The notes beneath the pieces were generated by a model that worked only from the letters and a program-made list of their open reading frames with translations, was not told where the DNA came from and searched no databases. The position numbers and the translations under genes were made by a program. Shown piece by piece: positions 45,413-54,850 of a stretch of 64,000 bases of DNA. The stretch comes from CAWEBF01 sp963807235 (GTDB lineage: Bacteria > Acidobacteriota > Vicinamibacteria > Vicinamibacterales > UBA2999). Every line of letters begins with the position of its first letter. Within the stretch, counting starts at the first letter, position 1. The stretch is taken from contig CAWEBF010000016.1 of assembly GCA_963807235.1 (NCBI GenBank), positions 185,420 through 249,419 on the forward strand, given 5' to 3'.

Positions 45413-46892
45413 GAGACGTCCCCGGCAGGCAGCCGTAACTCGAACGTGCTGCCGCCGGGGGTACTCGCCACCGCCACGGCTCCTCCGTGGCGGTCCATGA
45501 CCGCCTTCACGATCGACAGCCCCAACCCACTCCCGATATCGCCGGTTCCCCGCGACGCCTCGACCTTGTAGAACCGGTCGAACAGGTGGGGCAGGTGCTG
45601 CGGGTCGATGCCGGCGCCGGTATCGCGGACAGCGATGACCGCGGTCGCGCCCTCCAGACGGCACTCGATCGAGACTTCGCCTCCGGTGGGCGTATGGCGC
45701 AGCGCATTGGCCACCAGGTTCTGGAGGGCTTGTTCGAGGCGCCGGGCGTCGCCGCGGACGATCTCCGCCCCGGGCTCGATGGAGGAGCGCAGCCGAACGC
45801 CCCGCGCGGCGGCGTCGAGTTCGTGACGGGCCAACACGGCACCGACCAGGCCCTCGACCGACACGTCCTGGACGTCGAGTGGTGCGCCCCACGCCTCGAG
45901 CCGCGCCAGATCCAGCAGGTCGCCGACGATGTGCTCGAGGCGCCGCGTCTCGTCGCCCACGATCCGGAGATACCGCTCCCGCGTTTCCGGGTCGCGTGCC
46001 AGAGACGGCATCGCCAGGGTTTCCAGGTACCCCCGCATCGACGTGAGCGGCGTCATCAGCTCGTGCGACACGTCGGCCAAGAGCAGCCGGCGTGCGCGGT
46101 CCGCTTCGGCGACCTGGGTGGCCCGGGCGGCCAGGTCGGACGCCATCACATTGAAAGAGCGCGCCAGGTCGGCTACCTCGTCGCCGCCATCCTCGCGCGC
46201 GCGGGCCTCCAGCCGGCCCTGGCCGATGGCCTCGGCAGTCCGTTCGATGTCCGCCAGCCGGCGCCGCACCGGCCCGAAGATGAGCGCCGCCATCAACGCC
46301 GTGCCCAGCAGCACGGCCGCGCCGCCCGTGGCGAGCAGCACCGGCCCGACACGCCTCAGAAGCGTTTGGGGCATCACGAATACGACGCCGACGGGCCGGC
46401 CGTCCACACGGATCACGGCCGAGGCCGGCATGCCGGGCCGCAGGCCGTCGCGTCCGAAGCCGCGGCCGCGCCGGTCGCCGCGCCGATCGCCGCGCTCGCG
46501 AGGCGGGGCCTCGAGATTTCGTTCGAGCAGTAGCCTCGCCAGATCCCGCAGCTCCTCCGGCACGGTGGCGCCATCGTGAGACACCACGCGGCCGTCGCGC
46601 AGGACGACCGCGAAGGGGAAGAGACGCTGTTGGTATCCTCTCGAAGGAAGCGCTCGAGGTCGAGCCCGGGAGAGGCCGCCAGCTCGCGCGCGAGGTCCTG
46701 CGCCACCAGCCTCGCGAAGCCCGGAGGCGGCGGTCCGGGCGCGGGGCCGTCCCGGCCGATGAGCCATAGGACGACGAGCCCCTGCACGGCGATGATTGCG
46801 GCGATGGTGCACACCAGACCCACCGCGATGCGCCAGTAGAGGCTGCGGTACCAGCGACGTCCCGCCGGCGCGACGCGAGCCTGGCTATCCAT
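45409..46892 (-). CDS. Sensor histidine kinase (CpxA/BaeS-like), frame broken once
   Basis: About 494 residues. First transmembrane segment IAVGLVCTIAAIIAVQGLVVLWLI, a periplasmic region, a second segment (LLATGGAAVLLGTALMAALIF), a HAMP segment, the phospho-acceptor box ADVSHELMTPLTSMRGY, N box (LVANALRHTP) and G boxes (DTGAGIDP, GSGLGLSIVKAVMDRHGG). One shift near 46632 separates the N-terminal part from the rest. The ATG overlaps the end of the response regulator gene. With the divergent Spy-like gene it suggests envelope-stress sensing. Confidence 0.87.
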
Positions 46893-47593
46893 CGGTGAAC
46901 TTGTAGCCGTCGCCCCAGACGGTTTGCAGCAGGCGTGGTTCCGCCGGGTCCACTTCGATTTTCCGGCGCACGCGCTTGACCAGCGTGTCCACGCTGCGTT
47001 CGGTCACGAATGCCTGGTCCTGCCAGACGCGCGCGAGGAGCCGCTCACGCGAGAACACGATGCCAGGGCTCGACGCCAGTACGGTACAGCAGCCCGAATT
47101 CCTGCCGCGTCATTTCTACGGGGACGCCGCGCACCGTGACGGCGCGGCGCGCCGGGTCCAGTTCCAGCCCGTGAATCGCCACCGGACGGTCGTCGGCGCC
47201 GTCGCGGGCATCGTGGGCGCGGCGCGACAGGGCGTTGACCCGCGCAACCAGCTCGCGCACGCCGAAAGGCTTGGTCAGGTAGTCGTCGGCGCCGCTCTCC
47301 AGGCCCAGCACGGTGTCGGACTCTTCCCGCCGCGCGGTCAGCATCAGCACCGGCGTGCGCCGGTTCGGCCCCTGCCGCCGCATCGCCCGGCAGATGGCGA
47401 TGCCGTCCAGGCCTGGCAGCATCAGGTCGAGCACCACCAGGTCGAAGCTCCGGTCGTTCAAGCGCTTCAGCCCGTCGGTGCCCGTCGCAACGGCCTCGCA
47501 CCGGTATCCCTCGAGCTCCAGGTGCAGGCACACCAGCTCGCTGATGTGGGCGTCGTCCTCCACCACGAGCACCACGCGTGCGGCGCCGGACAT
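46885..47593 (-). CDS. OmpR-family response regulator, frame broken near the end
   Basis: The receiver domain starts RVVLVVEDDAHISELV, with the phosphorylated aspartate in VVLDLMLPG (D56) and KPFGVRELVARV. The DNA-binding domain is cut by a shift near 47075, after EMTRQEFGLLY; the remaining winged helix (TERSVDTLVKRVRRKIE, ending GYKFTDG) continues in another frame to a TAG at 46885. Expected length about 235 residues. It is divergent from the Spy-like gene, a common arrangement for a regulator and its target. Confidence 0.87.
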
Positions 47594-47722
47594 GTCCGGA
47601 TTATCGCCCCCGATCGGGCCGGGTTCGGGGCTGCCATCGTTTTTTCACGACTGTGTACGCGGCGTGTCACGGGTTGGATCGTCCAATCAGGCAGGACGAA
47701 CGATTTCCGATGGAGGACGTCA

Positions 47723-48265
47723 ATGCTGACTCGAGAACAACGCGTGCAGCTGATAGCGGGCACGGTAGGTGTGATCGTCGTGGGGGCGCTGCTGCTCGCC
47801 ACGGCCGTAGACGCGGCCGCGCAGGGCCCGCGATTCGGGCGGGGGAATGGTGGACCCCGAGGCTTCATCGGTGATGCCAGCGGACGAGGCGGCGGGATCG
47901 CCGGGCTCATGCGTCTGAGCGGCATGACCGACGCCCAACGCCAGCAGATCCGGACGTTGACGTCACAACGCCGGGAAGAGCTGGCCACGCTGGGACGACA
48001 GGTGGCAGAGGCTCGCCGAGGGCTCATGGCATCGGCGGAATCGGGCCAGATCGACGAGAGCAAGGCCACCGAGGTGGGCAACGCCGCGAGCGCACTCGCC
48101 CTGGCGCGAGCTCGCCTGCAGGCCGACGTGTACGCCGTGCTGACAGCCGAACAGAAGAGCGAGCTGGCGAAGCGGCGGGAACAGATGCGGGCCTGGCGTG
48201 AGGCGCGCCCCGGCGGTCAGGACGCGCGTCCCGGCCGCGGCAGACGCGGTGCGCAGGCGCTGTAG
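47723..48265 (+). CDS. Spy/CpxP-like periplasmic protein
   Basis: A 180-residue exported helical protein. After the signal (VGVIVVGALLLATAVDAAAQ) and a Gly-rich stretch comes GLMRLSGMTDAQRQQIRTLTSQRREELATLGRQ, which resembles the LTxxQ regions of Spy/CpxP, then long amphipathic helices and a basic tail. GGAGG lies before the ATG. It is transcribed away from the two-component genes and may be their target and feedback partner, as CpxP is for CpxA. This link is inference. Confidence 0.75.
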   Translation: MLTREQRVQLIAGTVGVIVVGALLLATAVDAAAQGPRFGRGNGGPRGFIGDASGRGGGIAGLMRLSGMTDAQRQQIRTLTSQRREELATLGRQVAEARRGLMASAESGQIDESKATEVGNAASALALARARLQADVYAVLTAEQKSELAKRREQMRAWREARPGGQDARPGRGRRGAQAL

Positions 48266-48268
48266 CGG

Positions 48269-48345
48269 AGGCTCTAGGCTCTGGGGCTCTGGGGCTCTGG
48301 GCTCTGGGAGGCCTGGGGCCCGGAGCCTGGAGCCTGGGGCCTTCT
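48269..48345. repeat. GGCTCTG-type heptamer tract
   Basis: Units GGCTCTA, GGCTCTGG and GGCTCTG (48269-48310) followed by CTGGGGCCCGGAGCC-type sequence that partly reverse-complements them. It fills the gap between two convergent genes. Confidence 0.78.
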
Positions 48346-48942
48346 CTATCCAACCGGGACGTGCGGGTCGCGCGCGGCTCGCAGGGCGGCGAGCAGCCGT
48401 TCGCGGTTCTCGATGAGGTCCGAGAGCTCGCGGTGCATGTCGGCGTTGATGGCCGCCGCATAAGGCAGGACGAACTGCCGGGTCTCGGCCACGAACCGGA
48501 CGACGAAGGCGATGTCGTGCACGAAGCCCAGCGCCGTCATGTTGCTGATCCGGTCGGCCAGCTTGAGCAGCTTGGCGCGCGGTGTCCCGTGCAGCATCAG
48601 GCGCGTCAGGTACTCCGCCTTGGATTCCCGCATGCCGTCCACCTGCCGCATGGTGACTTCCATCACCAGTTCGTACACGGCGGGGCCGTCGGCGTCGATG
48701 CGGGTAATCTCATCCTCGCTGACGCCGGGGAGGGAGGACGCATCCTCGAACAGGTCGTGGATGACGGCCGCCTTGAGCAGGACGGCGTCCACCATCTTGT
48801 AGTCCAGCAGGATGCCCATGGTGCTGATCTGGTGGCGGAACATGTTGCTGCCGCCCTTGCGCTTGACGCCGATGAGCGCCATCGCCTTCACGATGTATGG
48901 GGCCATCGTGATGTTTGCCAGCGTGTGTTCCAAGTCGTGCAT
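48346..48942 (-). CDS. HD-domain protein, RelA/SpoT hydrolase-like
   Basis: About 198 residues from ATG at 48940-48942 (an ATG at 48987 would add 15). LKAAVIHDLFEDASSLPGVSED carries the HD pair, and KLLKLADRISNMTALGF matches the LADRxxNM block of SpoT-type HD hydrolases. It has no synthetase domain, so it may be a small alarmone or other nucleotide hydrolase. Stands alone on the minus strand. Confidence 0.72.
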   Translation of the reverse strand: MHDLEHTLANITMAPYIVKAMALIGVKRKGGSNMFRHQISTMGILLDYKMVDAVLLKAAVIHDLFEDASSLPGVSEDEITRIDADGPAVYELVMEVTMRQVDGMRESKAEYLTRLMLHGTPRAKLLKLADRISNMTALGFVHDIAFVVRFVAETRQFVLPYAAAINADMHRELSDLIENRERLLAALRAARDPHVPVG

Positions 48943-49102
48943 AGGCCTGACTGCCAGTACCCTTCCTATCGGGCGCACCCCTTGCATGGCCCAGTCGGAC
49001 TCATAAAGATCTTAACGTATGGGGCGAGCGGGACCTGGCCCGCCCGGTTGACCCCTTGATCGGGGCACGGCTACTCTCGGCCCGACCGGAGGGACACACA
49101 CG

Positions 49103-50050
49103 ATGAGATGCACCAGGGTTCAGGCTGTCACCGCTGTGGTGATTGGAGGCGCGCTCCTGGCGGCCTGCGCCGGTGGGAACGCCCCGGCAGGTGGCTCCGC
49201 CACGCCGGCACGGGCGGCCGGCAGCATCCCCGAGCGCACCAAGCCGCAACTGGCCGAGCTGGGCCGCCAGCACAAGACCGCGCAGGCGCTCTATGAGGCC
49301 TTGAAGGCCGAGGCCAAGGGCGGCCAGCCGCTGGCCTGGGCGGCGATGCCGGACTGGAGCGGGGTGTACTCGCGCCCGGCGGACAAGGGCTTCACCTTCG
49401 ACCCGGATCTGCCGGCCGGCGTCCTGACCACGGCGAAGCTGACGCCGGAGTACCAGGCGAAGCTGGCGAAGCGCGTGGCCGACGTGGAGAAGGGCATCGA
49501 GTGGGATCCCATCTCCACGTGCGCCCCGCCCGGGCACCCGCGGTGGCTCACCGAGCCGTTCCTCCGCGAGTTCATCGTGACCCCGAACCAGACGTGGCTC
49601 GTCAACGAGATGGTGAACGACGTCCGGCGCGTCTACACCGACGGGCGCGGCCACGTGCCCGAGGAGGAGCGGTATCCGCTGTACAACGGCGACTCGATCG
49701 GCTTCTGGGATGGCGACAAGCTGGTAGTGCACACCAATCAGCTGATGGCCGGGATGTACCAGCGCAGAAACCCCGATTATTCCGAGCAGGTCGAGACCGT
49801 GGAGATCTGGCGCAAAGCCGACGACAAGACGCTGACCGCCGACGTATGGGTGTTCGACCCGCCGGCGCTCACCGAACCGTGGTACGTCAAGCAGGTCTAC
49901 GCGAAGCTGAGCGATCCGGACCTGCGGATCCGCTACTGGAACTGCGCCGAGAACCAGAACAACGCCGTGTTCCAGACCGGCGACGGAACCACGCAGTTCA
50001 ACAACTTCACCTTCACGGCGCAGGACGATGCGCAGCGAGGCAAGCGATGA
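49103..50050 (+). CDS. Lipoprotein of the GDxLVVxT family
   Basis: A 315-residue protein with a lipoprotein signal (GGALLAACAGG). It shares with three other products of this window (52566, 58571, 59684) a WSGVY or LQGTW opening, RYPLYNGDSIGFWDGDKLVVHTN and a TLTADVWVFDPPALTEPWYV block. The family is frequent in Acidobacteriota and has no assigned function that I know of. It overlaps the following DUF6152 gene by ATGA; the same two modules are fused in the gene at 58571. Confidence 0.72.
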   Translation: MRCTRVQAVTAVVIGGALLAACAGGNAPAGGSATPARAAGSIPERTKPQLAELGRQHKTAQALYEALKAEAKGGQPLAWAAMPDWSGVYSRPADKGFTFDPDLPAGVLTTAKLTPEYQAKLAKRVADVEKGIEWDPISTCAPPGHPRWLTEPFLREFIVTPNQTWLVNEMVNDVRRVYTDGRGHVPEEERYPLYNGDSIGFWDGDKLVVHTNQLMAGMYQRRNPDYSEQVETVEIWRKADDKTLTADVWVFDPPALTEPWYVKQVYAKLSDPDLRIRYWNCAENQNNAVFQTGDGTTQFNNFTFTAQDDAQRGKR

Positions 50051-50454
50051 GACACGTGGTGAGGGAGGTGGTGGCCGGCGTCCTCGTCGGCGCCGGCATG
50101 CTGATGTGTGCCTCGGAACGCGGCTGGGCCCACCATTCCGCGGCCATGTTCGACGAGAAGAAAACAGTGACCGTCGAGGGCGTGGTGAAGGAGTTCCAGC
50201 TGACCAACCCGCATTCGTGGCTGCTGGTGGACGTCACCGACAAGAGCGGCAAGGTCGTGACGTGGGGATTCGAGGCGGAAGGCCCCAGCACGCTGCGCCG
50301 CGCCGGCATCAAGCCCAGCGACCTGCGGCCTGGGACGAAGCTGACCATCACCGGCAACCCGATGAAGGACGGGCGTCCGGCGGCCATCTGGGTGAACGCC
50401 GTCCGCGCCGATGGCATGAAGATGAACCCGCGCGCCGGGTTTGCAACGAAGTAG
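50047..50454 (+). CDS. DUF6152 family periplasmic protein
   Basis: A 135-residue exported protein. The mature part starts AHHSAAMFDEKKTVTVEGVVKEF, followed by NPHSWLLVDVTDKSGK and RPGTKLTITGNPMKDGRPAAIWVNAV, the standard DUF6152 pattern (small OB-like beta domain). Function unknown; its gene is coupled to the upstream lipoprotein gene. Confidence 0.85.
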   Translation: MRHVVREVVAGVLVGAGMLMCASERGWAHHSAAMFDEKKTVTVEGVVKEFQLTNPHSWLLVDVTDKSGKVVTWGFEAEGPSTLRRAGIKPSDLRPGTKLTITGNPMKDGRPAAIWVNAVRADGMKMNPRAGFATK

Positions 50455-50589
50455 CGACTCGTCGAAGTAGCGCGAATCTGCGCAGCCTGTAAAGGGACAC
50501 CGGTTTCGGGCCGAATCCCAACCAGGGGCCTGCGCACAGGGGCCGCTCGTTGGCGCGCTCTGTGCACTGGCAGGAAGGTGGGAGGACGC

Positions 50590-51105
50590 ATGGGTCCACT
50601 TCGGGAGCTGCTGGCGGTCGACGAACGGCGCGCGCTCGAATTCTTCGTCACCGGCCTCAAGGACGTGTGCGAGGCCGACGTGAACGTGGACGAGCTCCTG
50701 TACAACGCCAGCGTGCTGGCGCACTACGCGCTCGTGTCCACTGAGTGCACGACTGACTGGCCCGCCCCCACCTCGCTCGGCACCGTCTTCGATCAGTTCG
50801 TCAACGAGCCGGATGTGTTTGCGACCGGGTCGTTGATGGAGGAGGCGGGCGCGCAGTGCCTGCTGATGAGCGGCTTCTTCGAGAACCAGATGCGCGGCCG
50901 GCACAACGTGCGGTGGTACTCGGAGCTGGGCACGTCGTTCTTCCTGCGGGCGGCCGCGCGGTCGCACTCGCTGCGCCGCGCGCAGTTCCTGGGCTCGCTG
51001 GCCAATCACTTCGAGCCGTGGCGACGCCGTCACGCGCGCCTGAGCCGCGAGCTGCGCCAGACGCCGTTCCTGCTGACGCTCCCGAATCCAGACACGCTTA
51101 TGTAA
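50590..51105 (+). CDS. Conserved soluble protein of unknown function
   Basis: About 171 residues from the ATG at 50590, which is preceded by GGGAGG; an earlier ATG at 50578 is less likely. Mostly helical, with RRALEFFVTGLKDVCEADVNVDELLYNASVLAHYALVS near the N-terminus and YSELGTSFFLRAAARS further on. No signal, no known motif. It ends two bases before a 104-bp perfect inverted repeat. Confidence 0.68.
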   Translation: MGPLRELLAVDERRALEFFVTGLKDVCEADVNVDELLYNASVLAHYALVSTECTTDWPAPTSLGTVFDQFVNEPDVFATGSLMEEAGAQCLLMSGFFENQMRGRHNVRWYSELGTSFFLRAAARSHSLRRAQFLGSLANHFEPWRRRHARLSRELRQTPFLLTLPNPDTLM

Positions 51106-51107
51106 TT

Positions 51108-51211
51108 GGGGTCGGGCGTCCAGAAAAGTGGAATTGGGGTCGGGCCTAATTGCTCGACGATGGTTCCAATTAGGCCCGACCCCAATTCCACTTTTCTGGA
51201 CGCCCGACCCC
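51108..51211. repeat. Perfect 45-bp inverted repeat
   Basis: Left arm 51108-51152 and right arm 51167-51211 are exact reverse complements around a 14-base loop. Each arm holds GGGGTCGGGC twice, at its outer end and near the loop, separated by GTCCAGAAAAGTGGAATT. The arms fit exactly between the stops of two convergent genes. The type resembles REP/BIME or small MITE-like palindromes. Confidence 0.95.
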
Positions 51212-51212
51212 G

Positions 51213-52490
51213 TTAAAGCTTCTCGCGATAGGTCTCGCGGAGCCCGAACGCGCACAGCCACGAGATGAGCGACATCGCCGTGATGTAGTAGGTGATGTAG
51301 CGCGACGTTCCCGTCATCCCGAAGAGCGCCGTGGCCACGGAGGGGGCGATGGCTCCGCCCAGCAGCGTCCCCAGCGTGAGGCTGAGTGAGGCGCCGCTAT
51401 ACCGCACTTCCGTCGGAAAGAGCTCCGAGAAGATCGCCGGCTGCGGCCCGATGTAGGCCCCCTGCAGGAACAGCATCCCAGAGAGCGAGAGCGCGATGAG
51501 CCCTACGCTCCTCGTGTCGGCGAGCGGGAAGAACACGAGCGACCACACCACCAGGCCTCCCAGCCCCCAGATCATCACGCGCCGCCGCCCCAGCCGGTCC
51601 GAGTAGTGGGCGAAAGCCACGCTCGAGGCCGCGAACACCACGGCCGACGCCATCACGAGCGCCAGCGTGGTCGGGAGCGGCAGCTTCAGCTGCCGTGTGG
51701 CGTAGGTCACGAAGTACACCAGCACGATGTAGCCGAGCGTGCTGATACCGAGGTACGTGCCGGCCGCGGCAAGCACCGTGGACCCGTGCGACTTCAGCAC
51801 GTCCACCACCGGCATCCGGCGCGCCGCGTGCGCCCGCATCGCGTTCGCGAACACCGGACTCTCGGCAATGCCCACCCGCACCCAGAGCCCCACGGCCACC
51901 AGCAGGAAGCTGGCGACAAACGGCACCCGCCACGCCCACGCCGTGAACTCCTCTGGCGCCACGGCGGTCGAGGCGATGAGGAACACCAGGTTGGACGTGA
52001 TGATCCCGATGGGGAGCCCCAGCGCCACGAAGCTCCCGAACAGCCCTCGCTTGCCCTGCGGCGCGTGCTCCACCGACATCAGCACGGCGCCACCCCATTC
52101 GCCACCCAGCGCAAAGCCCTGGATGAACCGCAGCATGACCAGCAGGGCCGGCGCCCACGCCCCGATGGCCGCGTAGGTGGGGAGCAGGCCGATGCCGAGC
52201 GTGGCCAGCCCCATCAGCAGCAGGGACCAGACCAGCATGAACTTGCGGCCAAGTCGGTCGCCGTAGTGGCCCATCACCACGCCGCCGAGCGGACGGGCAA
52301 TGAAACCGATGCCGAACGTGGCAAACGCCGCCAGCGTGCCGGCCAGCTCCGACACCTGGGGGAAGAACTGCGGCCCGAATACGGTGGCCGCGGCCGTGCC
52401 GTAGATGAAGAAGTCGTACCACTCGATCGTGGTGCCGATGGCGCTCGCAAAGGCCACGCGGCGAGAGTCAACGCCTGACGGTTGCGACAT
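51213..52490 (-). CDS. MFS metabolite:proton symporter (MHS family)
   Basis: A 425-residue transporter with twelve hydrophobic segments. ASAIGTTIEWYDFFIYGTAAA at the N-terminus and GHYGDRLGRK after helix two are typical of the MHS group (ShiA, ProP, KgtP, CitA). GFALGGEWGGAVLMSVEHAP is a further group signature. The substrate, usually an organic acid or osmolyte, cannot be told. Start chosen at ATG 52488-52490 (MSQPSG); a codon at 52508 would add six residues. Confidence 0.9.
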   Translation of the reverse strand: MSQPSGVDSRRVAFASAIGTTIEWYDFFIYGTAAATVFGPQFFPQVSELAGTLAAFATFGIGFIARPLGGVVMGHYGDRLGRKFMLVWSLLLMGLATLGIGLLPTYAAIGAWAPALLVMLRFIQGFALGGEWGGAVLMSVEHAPQGKRGLFGSFVALGLPIGIITSNLVFLIASTAVAPEEFTAWAWRVPFVASFLLVAVGLWVRVGIAESPVFANAMRAHAARRMPVVDVLKSHGSTVLAAAGTYLGISTLGYIVLVYFVTYATRQLKLPLPTTLALVMASAVVFAASSVAFAHYSDRLGRRRVMIWGLGGLVVWSLVFFPLADTRSVGLIALSLSGMLFLQGAYIGPQPAIFSELFPTEVRYSGASLSLTLGTLLGGAIAPSVATALFGMTGTSRYITYYITAMSLISWLCAFGLRETYREKL

Positions 52491-52565
52491 CGGCGGGGAG
52501 CCTATCACAGCCTCCCGTGCCCTCTTGCGGGGTGTATGCTTCGAGCTAGAAGTACGGAGGGCGTG

Positions 52566-53552
52566 ATGAAGAACCGACTGCTCGCCGCATGCGCCGTTTC
52601 GATCAGCGCGGCGCTGATCATTGCGCTGAGCGCATCACTCGCCGCACAGGGCTCCGCGCCGCCGCGACTGCCGTGGGGCGACCCCGATCTGCAGGGCACG
52701 TGGACCAACGCCACATTGACGCCACTGCAGCGCGCCCCCGAACTCGGCTCGAAGGCCTTCTTCACGCCCGAAGAGGATGCGGCCTTCGCCAAGCAACGCA
52801 TTGCGGCCACCAACGCCGATCGGCCGCTGCGGCCCGGCGAAGTCGGGGCCTACAACGACGCGTTCTTCGAGCGCGGCAAAGGCGGCGTGAAGAGCCGGCG
52901 CACCTCGCTCATCATCGATCCGCCGGACGGCCGTCTGCCGGCGCTGACGCCCCAGTGGCAGCAGCGTGTGGCGACGCGTCTCAAAGCCGCCGAGGCCAGC
53001 CCCGCCGACAGTTGGGAAGACCGGTGGCTGACCGAGCGCTGCATCCTGTTCGGGGCCACCGTGCCGATGCTGCCGGAGCCCTACAACAACAACTACCGGA
53101 TCGAGCAGAGCCCGGGCTACGTGACCATCCTGGTCGAGATGAACCACGACACACGCATCATCCCCGTGGATGGGCGGCCGAGTCTGTCGCCGAAGATCTC
53201 GCAGTGGGTCGGCGACTCCCGAGGGCACTGGGAAGGCGACACGCTGGTGGTCGAGACGCGGAACCTGAAGTTCAACCACCAGAGCCGCTTCGGCGTGGGG
53301 TACCTGAACGGCGCGAGCGACGAGAACCTGCGCGTGGTGGAGCGCTTCACCCGCACCGACGCCAACACGCTGACGTATCGCGCGACCGTGGAGGACCCGA
53401 CGGTCTTCACCAATCCCTGGACGGTCGAAATCCCGATGGATCGTGCCAGCGGCGCCATCTATGAGGTGGCCTGCCACGAAGGGAACTACGGGATGTTCAA
53501 CATCCTGTCCGGACACCGCGCCGAGGAACGCGCCGCCAAGAGCGGGCGCTAA
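52566..53552 (+). CDS. Secreted protein of the GDxLVVxT family
   Basis: A 328-residue exported protein (signal MKNRLLAACAVSISAALIIA). GDPDLQGTWTNATLTPLQR opens the domain; later blocks are RCILFGATVPMLPEPYNNNYRI, GHWEGDTLVVETRNLKFNHQ and VVERFTRTDANTLTYRATVEDPTVFTNPWT. This is the same family as 49103, 58571 and 59684. Function unknown. Three bases separate it from the sugar dehydrogenase gene, so the two are likely co-transcribed. Confidence 0.75.
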   Translation: MKNRLLAACAVSISAALIIALSASLAAQGSAPPRLPWGDPDLQGTWTNATLTPLQRAPELGSKAFFTPEEDAAFAKQRIAATNADRPLRPGEVGAYNDAFFERGKGGVKSRRTSLIIDPPDGRLPALTPQWQQRVATRLKAAEASPADSWEDRWLTERCILFGATVPMLPEPYNNNYRIEQSPGYVTILVEMNHDTRIIPVDGRPSLSPKISQWVGDSRGHWEGDTLVVETRNLKFNHQSRFGVGYLNGASDENLRVVERFTRTDANTLTYRATVEDPTVFTNPWTVEIPMDRASGAIYEVACHEGNYGMFNILSGHRAEERAAKSGR

Positions 53553-53555
53553 GCC

Positions 53556-54824
53556 ATGTCGAAGCCACTGCTGGCCTGCACGGCGGCCCTCCTCGCCGGA
53601 ATCGCACTGACCGCACAGCAGCCGGCTGCGCCCGCGCAGCCGACGGTGTTCGACACGTTCACGCCGGGTCCGTGCTCCCCGAACGGCGGCCTGCACGGCG
53701 GCTGCAACCCCGGCGAGCGCATCCGCGTCCGGCTGGCCACGATTGCCACCGGCCTCGCCCGCCCATGGGCGATCGCGTTCGTGCCCGATTCCCGCGCGAC
53801 GATGCTGGTCACGGAGATGGCCGGGCGCCTCCGCGTCATTCGCGATGGCAAGCTCGAGCCCCAGCCCGTGCCCGGCTGGAACGGCGCGGCCCTGCAGGCG
53901 ATCTCACTCTTCTCGGTGGCGGTCCATCCCCAGTTCGCGCAGAACCAGTTCGTGTATCTCTCCTATACCAAGGGCACCGCCGAGCGGAGCACGATGGCGC
54001 TGGCCCGGGCGAAGTTCGACGGCACGAAGCTGTCGGAGGTCAAAGAGATCTTCGTCGCCGATGCGTGGGGCACCGGCGCCGCGGCCGGCCGCGCGAAGTT
54101 CGGGCCCGACGGGATGCTGTACCTGACCGTCGGCGACCGCGACAACCAGGTGTTCACCGAGAACAACGCGGCCCGCCTGCACGCGCAGGACCTGGCGTCC
54201 CACGTCGGCAAGGTGCTGCGGCTCCGCGACGACGGCACCGCCGCGCCCGACAACCCGTTCGCGAAGAAGCCCGGCGCCAAGCCGGAGATCTACACCTACG
54301 GCCACCGCAACGTGCACGGGCTGGCGTGGCACCCCGACACGCGCGAGCTGTGGGCGGTGGAGATCGGCCCGATGGGCGGCGACGAGATGAACGTCCTGAA
54401 GCCGGGCGGGAACTACGGCTGGCCGCACGTCTCGCTTGGCAAGATCTACACCGGTAGCAGCGTTTCCACCGAATCGTGGTTCCGCGCCGGCATGGAGATG
54501 CCGACCATGTTCTGGGTGCCAGGCATCAGCCCATCGAGCCTTGCGTTCTACACCGGCGACCGCATCCCGCAGTGGAAGGGCCACATCTTCATCGGCGGCC
54601 TGAGCGGCCAGCAGGTGCAGCGCGTGGCGTTCAACCAGCCGCTGCCGCAGCAGGAGCGCCGTGAGTCGATGTTCGTGTCGATGGACACGCGCTTCCGCGA
54701 CGTGGTGATGGGCCCCGACGGCTACCTGTACCTGGCCACCGAGAAGACGGGCCAGAATGGCCCCGGCAGCGCCAGGAACGACTCCATGGACGGCACCGTC
54801 CTGCGCATCGAGCCCGTTTCGTAG
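53556..54824 (+). CDS. PQQ-dependent sugar dehydrogenase (glucose/sorbosone dehydrogenase fold)
   Basis: A 422-residue periplasmic six-bladed beta-propeller of the soluble GDH/YliI type. Typical blocks are GLARPWAIAFVPDSRATMLVTEMAGRLRVIRDG, SVAVHPQFAQNQFVYLSYT, KFGPDGMLYLTVGDRDN, YTYGHRNVHGLAWHPDTRELWAVEIGPMGGDEMNVLKPGGNYGWP. It oxidises aldoses with PQQ in known relatives; no PQQ synthesis gene is present here. The N-terminus carries a signal peptide. Confidence 0.9.
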   Translation: MSKPLLACTAALLAGIALTAQQPAAPAQPTVFDTFTPGPCSPNGGLHGGCNPGERIRVRLATIATGLARPWAIAFVPDSRATMLVTEMAGRLRVIRDGKLEPQPVPGWNGAALQAISLFSVAVHPQFAQNQFVYLSYTKGTAERSTMALARAKFDGTKLSEVKEIFVADAWGTGAAAGRAKFGPDGMLYLTVGDRDNQVFTENNAARLHAQDLASHVGKVLRLRDDGTAAPDNPFAKKPGAKPEIYTYGHRNVHGLAWHPDTRELWAVEIGPMGGDEMNVLKPGGNYGWPHVSLGKIYTGSSVSTESWFRAGMEMPTMFWVPGISPSSLAFYTGDRIPQWKGHIFIGGLSGQQVQRVAFNQPLPQQERRESMFVSMDTRFRDVVMGPDGYLYLATEKTGQNGPGSARNDSMDGTVLRIEPVS

Positions 54825-54850
54825 GCGAGCCTTCTCCCGAGGAGAGAGTA

